Shown here: in pieces, positions 33,177-42,879 of the stretch
Layout: each line of letters opens with the position of its first letter
Position numbering within the stretch: position 1 is the first letter of the stretch
NCBI GenBank assembly: GCA_017390475.1
Contig: JAFPBO010000018.1
Coordinates: forward strand, 124,001 to 188,000
Direction: 5' to 3'
From: Loktanella sp.
GTDB taxonomy: Bacteria; Pseudomonadota; Alphaproteobacteria; Rhodobacterales; Rhodobacteraceae
DNA length: 64,000 bases
Made by a program: the position numbers and the translations under genes
Notes under the pieces: model-generated
Told to the model about the DNA's origin: nothing
What the model saw: only the letters and a program-made list of their open reading frames with translations
The model's database searches: none

Positions 33177-33799
33177 CGCGCTTCGTCCTGTGTCAGCAGC
33201 CCGGCCGCGACCAGCCTTTCGGCCCAGCCTTGCGGGTCTTCGAACAGATGGGTCTGCCAGCCGCGCGCATTGGCGGCATTTATATTGTCGATCCGGTCGT
33301 CGGTGAACAGCAGCGCCGAAGGCGCTACCCCGCAATCATCCTCGACCATCTGGTAAATCTCTGCGTCGGGTTTGATCACACCCATATGGCCAGAGATATA
33401 ACGGCGGTCGAATTCCCCCAGGAAAGGATAGACAGGCTCGGCAATCTCAAACGTCTGGATGCCGAAATTGGTCAGCGCAAAGACCGGCACGCCCTTGCTA
33501 CGCAAAGCGCGCAGCAAGCGGACGGAATGGTCGATGGCGGGCGAGGCCATCTCGATCCAGCGATCATGCCATATCCGGACTTCATCGCGCCACTCGGGGT
33601 TGGCATCAGCAGCGGCATAGATCGTGTCGCGGAAATTGCTGCCGCGATCGACGGCGTCATTGATCCCGTGCAGGTCAATCGCGGCGAACATCGCAGCACG
33701 GCGTTCCGGGCCGATCACGCTGTCGAAGAACCGTTCGGGTTGCCATTCGATCAGCACATTTCCGATATCAAACACGACTGCTTTGACCTGTGACATCAT
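33173..33799 (-). CDS. HAD-superfamily hydrolase (HAD-IA, YihX-like)
   Basis: 208-residue phosphatase-type protein. The nucleophile motif is VFDIGNVLIEW (about residues 9-19), followed by ALTNFGIQTFEIAE (motif II, Thr/Ser) and LLFTDDRIDNINAA (motif IV). The second Asp of DxD is replaced by Gly, as is common in the YihX/haloacid dehalogenase subgroup. Start 33799 or 33796. It sits between a DMT transporter (12-base gap) and the OCD-like gene (overlap). Confidence 0.88.
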   Translation of the reverse strand: MMSQVKAVVFDIGNVLIEWQPERFFDSVIGPERRAAMFAAIDLHGINDAVDRGSNFRDTIYAAADANPEWRDEVRIWHDRWIEMASPAIDHSVRLLRALRSKGVPVFALTNFGIQTFEIAEPVYPFLGEFDRRYISGHMGVIKPDAEIYQMVEDDCGVAPSALLFTDDRIDNINAANARGWQTHLFEDPQGWAERLVAAGLLTQDEAR

Positions 33800-33811
33800 C
33801 TACTCCTTCAT

Positions 33812-34765
33812 TTACCGCCGCAGCGGGCGACGTATTTTCGCGGCTGGTTTCTGGCCGTCGCGCCAGACCATGAACAATCCCGCCGACAGGATCAACGCCA
33901 TGCCGAGATAATCGCCCGGACCGGGATATTCATCAAACACGACCATGCCCCAGACCACCGCCATCGGCAGGGCGAGGTATTCGAAAGGTGCGACGAAAGA
34001 CGCCTCTGCCACGCGGTAGGCTTGGCTGATCAGGTAACCGGCAAAGGCGGTGCCTGCGCCGATCAGTAGGAAAACCGGCAGGTCTGACAGCAAGGGCCAT
34101 TCCCAAGCACGCAAAAGAAATGCCAGCGACGGGTCTGCTTGTTCGCCGAACTGCCCCCAACCCACGGTCAAGCCCATCGCGGCGCAAACCATGATGAACA
34201 TGATCTGGATGTAGAATGCCATGGTCGCCGCTGATTCCGTACCGCCAATCCGCCGGGTCAGGATATGCATGCCTGCATAGCAAAACGCCGATACTAGCGG
34301 TAACAATGACGCAGGTTGAAACGCCTCTGTGCCCGGGCGCACCATGATCAGCACGCCAACAAAGCCCAGCACGATGGCGGCCCAGCGCCCTGGCCCGACG
34401 GTTTCGCCCAGAAACAGAACTGAAAACACGGTGATGACCAAGGGGCTGACGAAAAAGATCGCCACCGCCTCGGCCAGTGGCATCGCGGCAAGGCCCAGAA
34501 AAAAGGTCAGGTTGGCAAACACCACGAAGGACCCGCGCAACAGATGCATCTTCAGCCGCTTTGTCCGCGCGATGGCAAAGCCTTCGGTCATCGGCGCGAT
34601 GATCGCCAGAATGATCGCCAGCCCGATGAAGGACCGGATCAGCACGACCTGATGCAGGGCATAGCTGTCGCTTAACGATTTGATCGCCACATCATTGGCC
34701 GAGAAAAACACCACCGCCAGCACCGCACAAAGCGCGCCAAGCGCTGTTGGCGTCAGCGCCTTCAT
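33812..34765 (-). CDS. DMT-superfamily (EamA) transporter
   Basis: 317-residue inner-membrane protein with ten predicted helices in two EamA repeats (about residues 10-140 and 155-300; [13 protein letters not shown] and [11 protein letters not shown] are typical positions). It probably exports small metabolites; the substrate is unknown. The ATG at 34765 overlaps the YaiI stop by 4 bases. Confidence 0.9.
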   Translation of the reverse strand: MKALTPTALGALCAVLAVVFFSANDVAIKSLSDSYALHQVVLIRSFIGLAIILAIIAPMTEGFAIARTKRLKMHLLRGSFVVFANLTFFLGLAAMPLAEAVAIFFVSPLVITVFSVLFLGETVGPGRWAAIVLGFVGVLIMVRPGTEAFQPASLLPLVSAFCYAGMHILTRRIGGTESAATMAFYIQIMFIMVCAAMGLTVGWGQFGEQADPSLAFLLRAWEWPLLSDLPVFLLIGAGTAFAGYLISQAYRVAEASFVAPFEYLALPMAVVWGMVVFDEYPGPGDYLGMALILSAGLFMVWRDGQKPAAKIRRPLRR

Positions 34766-35208
34766 GCCTTTGCCGCCGCGCGCACCATACGTTCCAAAGC
34801 ATCCAGAAACCGCGCGCGGTCCGACTTGCTGAAGGGCTTGCCGCCCCCTTGCCGGAACGGATCGGCAGCGCGCATATCTGCCATCAGATCGCGGGTCGCC
34901 AGCACATTGCCGATATTGGCCGGCGTCAAAGCCTCGCCATTATGTTTCAGCACCAGCGCCCCGTTTTCGATGCAACGCGCGGCCAAAGGGATATCGCCGG
35001 TGATGACCACATCGCCCTTGGTCGCACGATCCGCGATCCAGATATCGGCGATATCGGGGCCATCCGGCACGACGACCGTTTCGACCAGAGGATTGGGCGA
35101 AGGCCGGATCCCGCCGTTCGAGACCACGAACATTTTCAGCCCGTGGCGGGTGCCAACGCGCTCCACCTCTGCCTTGACCGGACAGGCGTCAGCATCGACA
35201 TAAATCAT
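34762..35208 (-). CDS. YaiI/YqxD-family protein (DUF188)
   Basis: 148-residue soluble protein with the family opening [19 protein letters not shown] and the conserved [28 protein letters not shown] (about 63-90). The fold is PIN-like with several acidic residues that could bind metal, suggesting a nuclease, but the biological role is not established. It overlaps both neighbours by 4 bases. Confidence 0.9.
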   Translation of the reverse strand: MIYVDADACPVKAEVERVGTRHGLKMFVVSNGGIRPSPNPLVETVVVPDGPDIADIWIADRATKGDVVITGDIPLAARCIENGALVLKHNGEALTPANIGNVLATRDLMADMRAADPFRQGGGKPFSKSDRARFLDALERMVRAAAKA

Positions 35209-36035
35209 GCGTAGAGCGCCTGCGCATGGAAATCGACGTGATCTTCCATGAAGGTCGCAATGAAGAAATAGGAATGGTCATAGCCCTTTTGCAGGCGCAG
35301 CACCCCGTCCTGCCGGCGCGCGGCCATCGCAGCGGCAAGATGCTCGGTGCCCAGCAGATCGCCAAACTGATCCGCCGTGCCGGTGTCGATCAGGACCGGG
35401 CCGTCGAACCCTTTGTCCTGCATCAACAATGTCGCGTCATGGGCGGCCCATGTCGCCTCATCCGCGCCGAGATAGGCGGTGAATTGCTTGCGGCCCCAAT
35501 CGCTCTGCGTGGGATGGCAGATCGGCGCGAAGGCCGACACAGACCGAAACCGCCCCGGCAATCCCATCGCGAGGGTCAGCGCACCATGCCCGCCCATCGA
35601 ATGGCCGGTGATCGCTTGGCGGTCCATATCCAGCGGGAAATTGGCGCCCAACAGGTCGGGCAATTCGCGGCTGACATAATCCCACATCTGGAAATGCTTG
35701 GCCCAGGGGTCTTGCGTCGCATTCACATAGAATCCCGCGCCCTGCCCCAGATCGAAAGCGTCGTCATTGGCCACACCCTCACCGCGGGGCGATGTGTCGG
35801 GGAAAACCACGGCGATGCCTTGTTCAGCAGCCCAGCCTTGCAGGCCCGCCTTGATCATCGCGTTTTCATGGGTGCAGGTCAGGCCTGACAGGAACCACAG
35901 GACCGGCACAGGACCATCCGCAGCCTCTTCCGGGAGGAACAGGCCAAAGGTCATCTCGACTCCGCAAGCCTCTGATGCGTGGCTATAGACGCCCTGTGTG
36001 CCACCAAAACAGCGGTTTTCCGAAAGTGTTTTCAT
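35205..36035 (-). CDS. fghA: S-formylglutathione hydrolase
   Basis: 276-residue esterase-D-type alpha/beta hydrolase that releases formate and glutathione in formaldehyde oxidation. The nucleophile is Ser146 in [11 protein letters not shown] (143-153); the conserved CTHENAM (54-60) near the oxyanion region and YDHSYFFI near the C-terminus carry further family residues. The start at 36035 is the only good one. The usual partner, glutathione-dependent formaldehyde dehydrogenase, is not in the window. It is followed by yaiI with 4 bases overlap. Confidence 0.95.
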   Translation of the reverse strand: MKTLSENRCFGGTQGVYSHASEACGVEMTFGLFLPEEAADGPVPVLWFLSGLTCTHENAMIKAGLQGWAAEQGIAVVFPDTSPRGEGVANDDAFDLGQGAGFYVNATQDPWAKHFQMWDYVSRELPDLLGANFPLDMDRQAITGHSMGGHGALTLAMGLPGRFRSVSAFAPICHPTQSDWGRKQFTAYLGADEATWAAHDATLLMQDKGFDGPVLIDTGTADQFGDLLGTEHLAAAMAARRQDGVLRLQKGYDHSYFFIATFMEDHVDFHAQALYA

Positions 36036-36040
36036 CTTTT

Positions 36041-36976
36041 CTATCCCATAAACCCGGTCACCCAGCCGATGACCAATGATAATGTCACCACGCTGCCCGC
36101 CGTCGACAGCAGGATCGAGGCAGAGACGCGCGCCGGTGCGACCCCGTAATGCTGCGCCAGAATGAACACATTCCCCGCAACCGGCAGCGCCGCGGCAGCG
36201 ATCATCACACCGGCAGCATAAGGGTCGACTGTAAACACCATAAGTGCCGCGATGGCCACCGCCGCCGGATGCAGGATCAGCTTGCAGAATGTCAGCCAGC
36301 CTGCGACCGCGACACGCTCGGCGGATTTATTCGCCAGCGATGCACCAATGGCAAACAGCGCGCCGGGTGTCGCCGCAGCGCCCAACAAGACCATGAAATC
36401 ATTGATCGGCACTGGTACATTCAGGCCGAAACCGGACACCAGCAGCCCCAAAGTAATCGACACGATCATCGGGTTCTTGATCAAGCCTTTCAGCACCGTC
36501 AGCAGGATCAAGGGCGACATTCGTCCATCGCGTGATCCGGTGATCAGGATCACGATCAGGCTGCCGAAAACGATCAGATCAACGGCAAGGACCAGCATGA
36601 TCGGGCCAATCGCTGTTTCACCCAGCAACAACACCAGCATCGGGATACCCAGAAAGCCGACATTGCCGATCACCGCGCATTGCGCCTCGACCGCCGCCTC
36701 GGTCATGGGGCGGTTGCGGCGCAGGGCGACAAGGGTCGCGAGGATGTAGATCACGCTGGTGCCCGCCAGATAGGCAAAGACGAACTGCCAATCCAGTATC
36801 GCCTCAAGCGACAAATTGGCCGAAAACCGGAACAGCATCGCCGACAGAGCGAAGTAGAAGACGAATTTGGTCAGATAGGCCGTCGCTTCGGCGGAAAAGA
36901 ACTTTGTCCGCCCAGACCCATAGCCCAGCGCGATCAGCATGAAAAACGGCAGGGTCTTGAGGAAAATTTCCCACAT
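36041..36976 (-). CDS. AEC-family (auxin efflux carrier-like) transporter
   Basis: 311-residue membrane protein with about ten helices in two halves around a short loop. FVYFLALSAMLFRF-type N-terminal region, GNVGFLGIPML (about 116-126) and the late ALPVAGNVFILAQHYG (about 263-278) are characteristic. Members export organic acids or malonate; the substrate here is unknown. It lies 5 bases upstream of fghA and 4 bases downstream of the unknown membrane protein. Confidence 0.88.
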   Translation of the reverse strand: MWEIFLKTLPFFMLIALGYGSGRTKFFSAEATAYLTKFVFYFALSAMLFRFSANLSLEAILDWQFVFAYLAGTSVIYILATLVALRRNRPMTEAAVEAQCAVIGNVGFLGIPMLVLLLGETAIGPIMLVLAVDLIVFGSLIVILITGSRDGRMSPLILLTVLKGLIKNPMIVSITLGLLVSGFGLNVPVPINDFMVLLGAAATPGALFAIGASLANKSAERVAVAGWLTFCKLILHPAAVAIAALMVFTVDPYAAGVMIAAAALPVAGNVFILAQHYGVAPARVSASILLSTAGSVVTLSLVIGWVTGFMG

Positions 36977-36980
36977 GCCG

Positions 36981-37904
36981 CTAGTCGAACATCCGGCTGG
37001 CCCGGCCCAGCAGCATGAAGGCGCGCGCAGTGCGGGTTTCGGCCAGCGCCATCAGGTCGCTGTCGGCCGCCTCTTGCTCGAAACCTACAAGGATCAGATC
37101 AAACCGGCGCAGGAAGTGATGCACCGCATCGCGGAACACCGTGTCTTCGCGCATCCGGGCAGAGACGATAGCCAATGCGGCTTCTTCGCGGACGGCACCG
37201 ACCGCCTTCATCCCATGCCCACGCTCACCTTTGGCAAAGCGGCGCCACAGATCGGCATCGGGCGTATCGGGGCGCAGATCATCCATATAGATGCCGTCCT
37301 GCGACAACAGCGTCAGCACATCCTGACTGGCCTGTACCAGATGCCGCGCTGTGCGGTCACGCAGGGCGCGGCGCAGGGCGGCGAAACCGGCGCTGTCATC
37401 CTCGCTATCAGGGAAGTTCAACGCGCGGATCAGGTCGGGGCGGTCCAACGGTGGGCTGTCATCGTCGGGCACGGCAGCAAAGGCCAGCGCAGGTTGTTCC
37501 AGCGGCTGGGCCGCGTTGGGCGCGGCAGACCGCGCGAGATCGCGTTTCGGTGCAAGCCGCGCGGGATCAGCCGCGCGCTGCTGCTGGGCATCAGAGGCGG
37601 GCCGTGTGACCTGCCCTGCGGCGACAGGTTGGCGCAAAGCATCCAACGCTCTTTGCAGGCGAAAGATTTCCGCCTGCATCCCGCGCGCGGCCCGCGCAGT
37701 GGCAAGCGCGATCCAGACCATGCTGACCGGCACGAACATGGCCAGCAGCATCACCACATGGCGCAACCCACCAATAGCGGTGTCTGACGGCAGCAGCCAG
37801 AATGCCAGTGCAACCCCGATAATCCACAGGCCGCAGAGCACGATGGCAATGGTTTCTGTCTGTGTCGGACCCTGCGGCTGGTCGTTGATCGGGCCTTGCG
37901 CCAT
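36981..37904 (-). CDS. Unknown protein with N-terminal membrane hairpin and long soluble tail
   Basis: 307-residue protein. Residues about 17-37 and 46-66 are hydrophobic helices (IAIVLCGLWIIGVALAFWLL, HVVMLLAMFVPVSMVWIALA). Residues 68-90 form a short coiled coil, 90-150 a low-complexity Ala/Pro/Arg linker and 155-307 a helical domain (RALRDRTARHLVQASQDVLTLL, FLRRFDLILVGFEQEAAD). I do not recognise the family; I believe it is conserved in Rhodobacterales next to greA. It starts 14 bases after greA. Confidence 0.82.
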   Translation of the reverse strand: MAQGPINDQPQGPTQTETIAIVLCGLWIIGVALAFWLLPSDTAIGGLRHVVMLLAMFVPVSMVWIALATARAARGMQAEIFRLQRALDALRQPVAAGQVTRPASDAQQQRAADPARLAPKRDLARSAAPNAAQPLEQPALAFAAVPDDDSPPLDRPDLIRALNFPDSEDDSAGFAALRRALRDRTARHLVQASQDVLTLLSQDGIYMDDLRPDTPDADLWRRFAKGERGHGMKAVGAVREEAALAIVSARMREDTVFRDAVHHFLRRFDLILVGFEQEAADSDLMALAETRTARAFMLLGRASRMFD

Positions 37905-37918
37905 GAAAGATGCGCTTT

Positions 37919-38389
37919 CTATTTGTAGGTGATCTTCAGAATCTCATAGCTGCGCGCACCGCCGGGTGTCGTCACCTCGATACTGTCGCCTTCGTCCTTG
38001 CCGATCAAGGCGCGCGACAAGGGCGATTTCATGTTCAGTTTGCCCTTTTCGATATCGGCCTCGTATTCGCCGACGATCTGATAGGTTTTTTCTTCATCGG
38101 TATCTTCGTCAACCAGCAGAACCGTCGCGCCGAATTTCACCGAACCAGACAGTTTCGACGGATCGATCACCTCAGCCAGCGAAATCACGCCTTCCAGCTC
38201 TTTCACGCGCCCTTCGATAAAGGACTGTTTTTCCTTGGCGGAATGATATTCAGCGTTCTCCGACAGATCGCCATGTTCTCGCGCCTCAGAGATCGCGCGG
38301 ATGATCGCCGGGCGTTCCACGCTTTTGAGATGCTTGAGCTCTGCATCCAGTTTGTCGAAACCCGCACGGGTCAGTGGGATCTTTTCCAT
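37919..38389 (-). CDS. greA: Transcription elongation factor GreA
   Basis: 156-residue factor that rescues backtracked RNA polymerase by stimulating transcript cleavage. The N-terminal coiled coil (1-75) carries the acidic tip [11 protein letters not shown] (about 53-63); the C-terminal FKBP-like domain includes [25 protein letters not shown]. Length and start are standard. It leads the minus-strand block 38389-31201. Upstream, 38390-38591 holds the divergent promoters with the ETF oxidoreductase gene. Confidence 0.96.
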   Translation of the reverse strand: MEKIPLTRAGFDKLDAELKHLKSVERPAIIRAISEAREHGDLSENAEYHSAKEKQSFIEGRVKELEGVISLAEVIDPSKLSGSVKFGATVLLVDEDTDEEKTYQIVGEYEADIEKGKLNMKSPLSRALIGKDEGDSIEVTTPGGARSYEILKITYK

Positions 38390-38591
38390 CTAGCAAGCCC
38401 TCCGGGCCAAAATTATCAGTCCGACGTTCATAGCCTATCAGGGCAGAGCAAAGTCAAGGCCTGCCGCGATCTTAGGTCGCGGTGCCACATTTTGACGCCG
38501 TGTCTTGATTGCCCCTCTATAAGGCATCAGGTAACCCTTGAAGCAGCTGAATAAAAGGGGGACCCTGCCCCGATAGCCAAAGGATGTGTCG

Positions 38592-40238
38592 ATGACTCAG
38601 ATTGAACGCGAAGCGATGGAATATGATGTGGTGATCGTGGGGGCTGGCCCTGCCGGTCTGTCTGCTGCGATCCGCCTCAAACAGCTTGATGCGGATCTGA
38701 GCGTTGTTGTGCTGGAAAAAGGGTCAGAGGTCGGCGCACATATCCTGTCAGGCGCGGTGCTGGACCCTATCGGCCTGAACAAGCTGATCCCCGGCTGGAA
38801 AGAAAAGGGCGCGCCACTGAATGTGCCCGTCAAGCAAGACAATTTCTACATGCTGGGCGAGGCAGGCGCGATGCGCATTCCCAATATTGCCATGCCGCCG
38901 CTGATGAACAACCACGGCAATTACATCGTCTCGATGGGCAATGTCTGTCGCTGGATGGCCGAACAGGCCGAAGAACTGGGTGTCGAGATTTTCCCCGGTA
39001 TGTCCTGTTCCGAAATCGTCTATGGCGACAATGGCGAGGTCAAAGGCGTCGTCGCTGGTGAATTCGGCAAGAATGCCGATGGCAGCCAGGGCCCCGGCTA
39101 TGAACCTGGCATGGAATTGCACGGCAAATATGTGTTCCTCGGCGAAGGTGTGCGCGGGTCCCTGTCTCAGCAGGTGATCGCGAAATATGCGCTGGATGCG
39201 AAATGCGATGTGCAGAAATACGGCCTCGGGATGAAGGAAATCTGGGAAATCGATCCGGAAAAGCACCGCGAGGGCACCGTCACGCATACAATGGGCTGGC
39301 CGCTGAACAGCAATGCCGGCGGCGGTTCTTTCATCTATCACCTTGATAACAATCAGGTCTATGTCGGTTTCGTGGTCCACCTGAACTACAAGAACCCACA
39401 TCTGTTTCCGTACATGGAATTCCAGCGGTTCAAACATCACCCAATGGTCGCGGACCTGCTGAAAGGTGGGAAACGTGTCGCCTACGGGGCGCGGGCGATC
39501 AGTGAAGGCGGGTTCCAGTCGCTGCCGCAACTCGCCTTTCCGGGCGGTGCGCTGCTGGGCTGTGCCGCGGGCATGGTCAACGTGCCGCGCATCAAGGGCA
39601 ACCACAACGCCATGCTGTCGGGCATCGCCGCTGCGGAAGCGGCGGTCGAGGCGATCAATGCCGGGCGCAGCGGAGACGAGCTGACCGACTACACCACCGC
39701 CGTCCGGCTGGGCGAAATTGGCAAGGACCTCAAGAAAGTCTGCAACGTCAAACCCTTGTGGTCACGTTACGGCCTGATCGCATCGCTGGGTCTGGGTGGT
39801 CTGGACATGTGGATGAACACGCTGCGGATCGGCGTGATCGGGGCCTTGTCGCACGGCAAATCCGATGCAGAGGCGACCGAACCCGCCGACAAGCACAAAC
39901 CGATTGATTACCCCAAACCCGATGGCAAATTGTCATTCGATCGGCTGACCAATGTCGCCTTCAGCTTTACCAACCACGAAGAAAGCCAGCCTGCGCATCT
40001 GAAACTGAAAGACCCCGATATCCCGGTGCAGGTGAACTTGCCGAAATATGCGGGGCCATCAGCGCGTTATTGCCCGGCGGGTGTCTATGAATTCGTCGGT
40101 ACGGGGGATGACACAAAGTTTCAGATCAATTTCCAGAACTGCGTGCATTGCAAGACCTGCGACATCAAGGACCCCAGCCAGAACATCGTCTGGACGGTGC
40201 CGCAGGGTGGCGACGGGCCGAATTACCCCAACATGTAA
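38592..40238 (+). CDS. Electron transfer flavoprotein-ubiquinone oxidoreductase
   Basis: 548-residue inner-membrane-associated enzyme that passes electrons from ETF (for example from acyl-CoA dehydrogenases such as the one at 14222) to ubiquinone. FAD-binding GAGPAGLSAAIRLK is at residues 17-30. The C-terminal [4Fe-4S] ligands are Cys494, Cys517, Cys520 and Cys523 (CPAGVYEF, CVHCKTCDIKDP). ATG 38592 has AGGA seven bases upstream; a GTG at 38586 is less likely. It ends 4 bases from the convergent aminotransferase gene, with no terminator visible between them. Confidence 0.96.
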   Translation: MTQIEREAMEYDVVIVGAGPAGLSAAIRLKQLDADLSVVVLEKGSEVGAHILSGAVLDPIGLNKLIPGWKEKGAPLNVPVKQDNFYMLGEAGAMRIPNIAMPPLMNNHGNYIVSMGNVCRWMAEQAEELGVEIFPGMSCSEIVYGDNGEVKGVVAGEFGKNADGSQGPGYEPGMELHGKYVFLGEGVRGSLSQQVIAKYALDAKCDVQKYGLGMKEIWEIDPEKHREGTVTHTMGWPLNSNAGGGSFIYHLDNNQVYVGFVVHLNYKNPHLFPYMEFQRFKHHPMVADLLKGGKRVAYGARAISEGGFQSLPQLAFPGGALLGCAAGMVNVPRIKGNHNAMLSGIAAAEAAVEAINAGRSGDELTDYTTAVRLGEIGKDLKKVCNVKPLWSRYGLIASLGLGGLDMWMNTLRIGVIGALSHGKSDAEATEPADKHKPIDYPKPDGKLSFDRLTNVAFSFTNHEESQPAHLKLKDPDIPVQVNLPKYAGPSARYCPAGVYEFVGTGDDTKFQINFQNCVHCKTCDIKDPSQNIVWTVPQGGDGPNYPNM

Positions 40239-40242
40239 ACCG

Positions 40243-41451
40243 CTACTGGGCGCGCAACAATGCGCCCAGACGGCTGATGCCCGCGTCAATCGTCGCCTCA
40301 TCCGCCAACGAAAAACTCAGACGGATCGTGTTGCCGCCCGATCCGTCAGCGTGGAACGCGCGACCTGGCACGAAAGCCACACGCGCGCTTTGCAGCGATT
40401 TGGCCAGCAGTTCCGCGCCGTCGATGTGGGTGGGCAGGGTGATCCAGACGAACATGCCACCTTCGGGCTTGGTCCATGTCACGCCTTCCGGCATATGCTC
40501 TGCCAGCCGCGCCAACATATGATCTCGCCGCGCGCGATAGATCTGGCGCAGGTTGGCGACATGGGTGTCAAACACCGTTTCCGCGACCCGCGCGATGGCC
40601 ATCTGATTGATCGTCGATGAATGCAGATCAGCCGCCTGTTTCATCAGCACCAACTGGCTGATCACCGGCTTCGCCGCCACGACCCATCCCACCCGCAGAC
40701 CCGGTGCCAGCGTCTTGGAAAAACTGCCGCAATAGATCGTCCGGCAGGCGTCAATATCGCCCTTGGCCGCGATTTCCAGCGCAAGGATCGGCGGGATCGC
40801 CTCGCCGTCATAGCGCAGGGCCTGATAAGCGGCATCTTCGATCACCGCGATATCCAGCGCCTCGGCCACGGCAAGGACATTGTCGCGGCCTGCACGGTCG
40901 ATGGTTTCGCCGGTCGGATTGGCAAAATCAACGGACATATAGGCGAATTTCACCGCACCGCGTTTGGCCGCCGCAGTCTCAGCATAGTCGGCAGGGGCAC
41001 GGTTACCATGCGTCTGCAGGCGGTCATAATTGGGTTCATATGCGTTGAACGCGCCCAAAGCTCCCAAGTAAGTGGGCCAACCGACCAGTGCGGTATCACC
41101 CGGCGACAGGAACAGTTTCCCCAGATAATCAAGGCCTTGCTGCGACCCGGACGTGATCAGTATGTTTTCAATACCACAGGGCACACCCAAGCCTGCCATG
41201 TGATCTGCCAGCCAGCGGCGCAGCGGCGCATAGCCTTCGCTGACCGAATATTGCAGCGCGTCCTTGTGATCATCCGACGCAAAGATACCGGCATAAGCCT
41301 GCTGAAATGCCTGCGTCGGGAACAGTTTAGGGTCGGGAATACCACCTGCAAAGGAAATGATATCCGGCTGATCCAGCAATTTCAGCAATTCGCGGATTTC
41401 GGATGCTTTCATCCCCGCGATCCGCGTCGCGAACACTTGATCCCATTGCAT
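40243..41451 (-). CDS. PLP-dependent aminotransferase (class I/II, 2-aminoadipate/aromatic type)
   Basis: 402-residue fold-type I aminotransferase without a GntR DNA-binding domain. The PLP lysine is in GSFSKTLAPGLRVGW (about residue 236). DQPDIISFAGGIPDPKLFPTQ at the start and ITSGSQQGLDYLGK are typical of the LysN/MocR-like aminotransferase branch. The start at 41451 is supported by GGAAGG seven bases upstream; an in-frame ATG at 41469 lacks such spacing. Substrate unknown. Confidence 0.9.
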   Translation of the reverse strand: MQWDQVFATRIAGMKASEIRELLKLLDQPDIISFAGGIPDPKLFPTQAFQQAYAGIFASDDHKDALQYSVSEGYAPLRRWLADHMAGLGVPCGIENILITSGSQQGLDYLGKLFLSPGDTALVGWPTYLGALGAFNAYEPNYDRLQTHGNRAPADYAETAAAKRGAVKFAYMSVDFANPTGETIDRAGRDNVLAVAEALDIAVIEDAAYQALRYDGEAIPPILALEIAAKGDIDACRTIYCGSFSKTLAPGLRVGWVVAAKPVISQLVLMKQAADLHSSTINQMAIARVAETVFDTHVANLRQIYRARRDHMLARLAEHMPEGVTWTKPEGGMFVWITLPTHIDGAELLAKSLQSARVAFVPGRAFHADGSGGNTIRLSFSLADEATIDAGISRLGALLRAQ

Positions 41452-41525
41452 GGCGCAACCTTCCCCCATCTTGTCAGGGGGAAGATTGCGGGGATTTCAG
41501 TCTATGTCAACAATGCTGACATAAA

Positions 41526-42866
41526 TCAGTTGCCGGTCATCCGGGTCGGCCCCAGTGCATTCAGCCCTTTGAGGATATCGATCGCATAGGCGAGCTGATA
41601 ATCATCCTCGCGCAATTGAGCCGCAGCTTCGGCCCTTGCACGGTCTTCTTCGATCTGGCGCGTTTCATCCTCGGACAGACCGCTGTTCAGCGCGCCGCGC
41701 AGATCAGCTTCGGACCGGGCCAGTGGGGGCGTCTCGTCTTCTTCCTCTGCCGGAGCCTGACGGCGGGGCTGTTCAACAATGATATCAGGTGAAATGCCCA
41801 AAGCCTGAATCGACCGGCCCGACGGCGTGTAATAGCGCGACGTGGTCAGGCGCATCGCCCCGTCACCGCGCAACGGCACGACTGTCTGTACAGAGCCTTT
41901 GCCAAACGAATTGGTCCCGATCACAATCGCACGGCGATGGTCCTGCAAAGCCCCCGCCACGATTTCCGACGCAGAAGCAGAGCCGCCGTTGATCAGCACG
42001 ACGATCGGCTTGCCCTCGGCCAGATCGCCAGGGGTGGCGTTGAAGCGTTCGCCATCGGCGGGGTCGCGGCCACGGGTTGACGTAATCTCGCCCGCGTCCA
42101 GAAACGCGTCGCTGACCATGATGGCTTGGTTCAGAAGACCACCGGGATTGTTGCGCATGTCCAGCACGATACCGTCGATATTGTCCAGCCCGCCCGCAGC
42201 TTCGATCTGTTCGGCCATGCCGTCACGCAGGTTGGGGAATGTCTGTTCGTTAAATGTCGAAACCCTCAACACCACGGCATTGCCTTCGGTCCGGGTCCGC
42301 ACAGCAGTCAGGCGGATCGTGTCGCGGACGATCGATACGTCGAAGGGCTCTACCTCGCCTTCGCGCACGACAGTGACCACGATCTCGGACCCGACCGGGC
42401 CGCGCATCAGGTTGACAGCATCATCCAGCGTCAGACCCATGACACTTTCGCCGTCCACGGCGGTGATGTAGTCGCCGGACATGATCCCTGCCGCATCCGC
42501 CGGCGTGCCATCCATCGGCGAAACGACCTTGACCCAGCCTTCTTCCTGCGTGACTTCGATCCCGAGACCGCCAAATTCGCCCGAGGTCTGCACCCGCATC
42601 GCGGCGGCAGCCTCGGCAGAAAGATAGCTGGAATGCGGATCAAGCGATGTGAGCATGCCGTTGATGGCCGCTTCGATCAAGGCGCGGTCATCGACCTCTT
42701 CAACGTAACCGGCGCGGATCCGTTCAAAGATATCACCAAACAGGTCCAGTTGTTCATATACACTGCTGGACCGCTGGTCTTGCGCCAAAAGCGGACCTGC
42801 CACCTGACTGGTCACCATCAGACCCAGCACCGCGCCGCCCGTTGCGGCCATCATCAGCTTTTTCAT
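41526..42866 (-). CDS. C-terminal processing peptidase (S41, CtpA-like)
   Basis: 446-residue exported serine protease. Residues 1-29 are a signal peptide (AATGGAVLGLMVTSQVAG). A PDZ domain (about 95-175, GGLGIEVTQEEGWVKVVSP) precedes the S41 domain with the Ser/Lys dyad: Ser298 in GGSASASEIV and Lys323 in NSFGKGSVQTV. A Pro/Glu-rich stretch and helical tail end the protein. ATG 42866 is chosen; ATG 42878 is 4 codons longer. It lies 13 bases after the envC-like gene, so it probably works with cell-wall hydrolysis. Confidence 0.92.
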   Translation of the reverse strand: MKKLMMAATGGAVLGLMVTSQVAGPLLAQDQRSSSVYEQLDLFGDIFERIRAGYVEEVDDRALIEAAINGMLTSLDPHSSYLSAEAAAAMRVQTSGEFGGLGIEVTQEEGWVKVVSPMDGTPADAAGIMSGDYITAVDGESVMGLTLDDAVNLMRGPVGSEIVVTVVREGEVEPFDVSIVRDTIRLTAVRTRTEGNAVVLRVSTFNEQTFPNLRDGMAEQIEAAGGLDNIDGIVLDMRNNPGGLLNQAIMVSDAFLDAGEITSTRGRDPADGERFNATPGDLAEGKPIVVLINGGSASASEIVAGALQDHRRAIVIGTNSFGKGSVQTVVPLRGDGAMRLTTSRYYTPSGRSIQALGISPDIIVEQPRRQAPAEEEDETPPLARSEADLRGALNSGLSEDETRQIEEDRARAEAAAQLREDDYQLAYAIDILKGLNALGPTRMTGN

Positions 42867-42879
42867 CACGCTTCCCATC

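Noticed and set aside
38492-38523. Possible promoter TTGACG...TATAAG before the ETF oxidoreductase
   Set aside because: The 20-base spacing is too long for a standard promoter, and the alternative -10 is weak.
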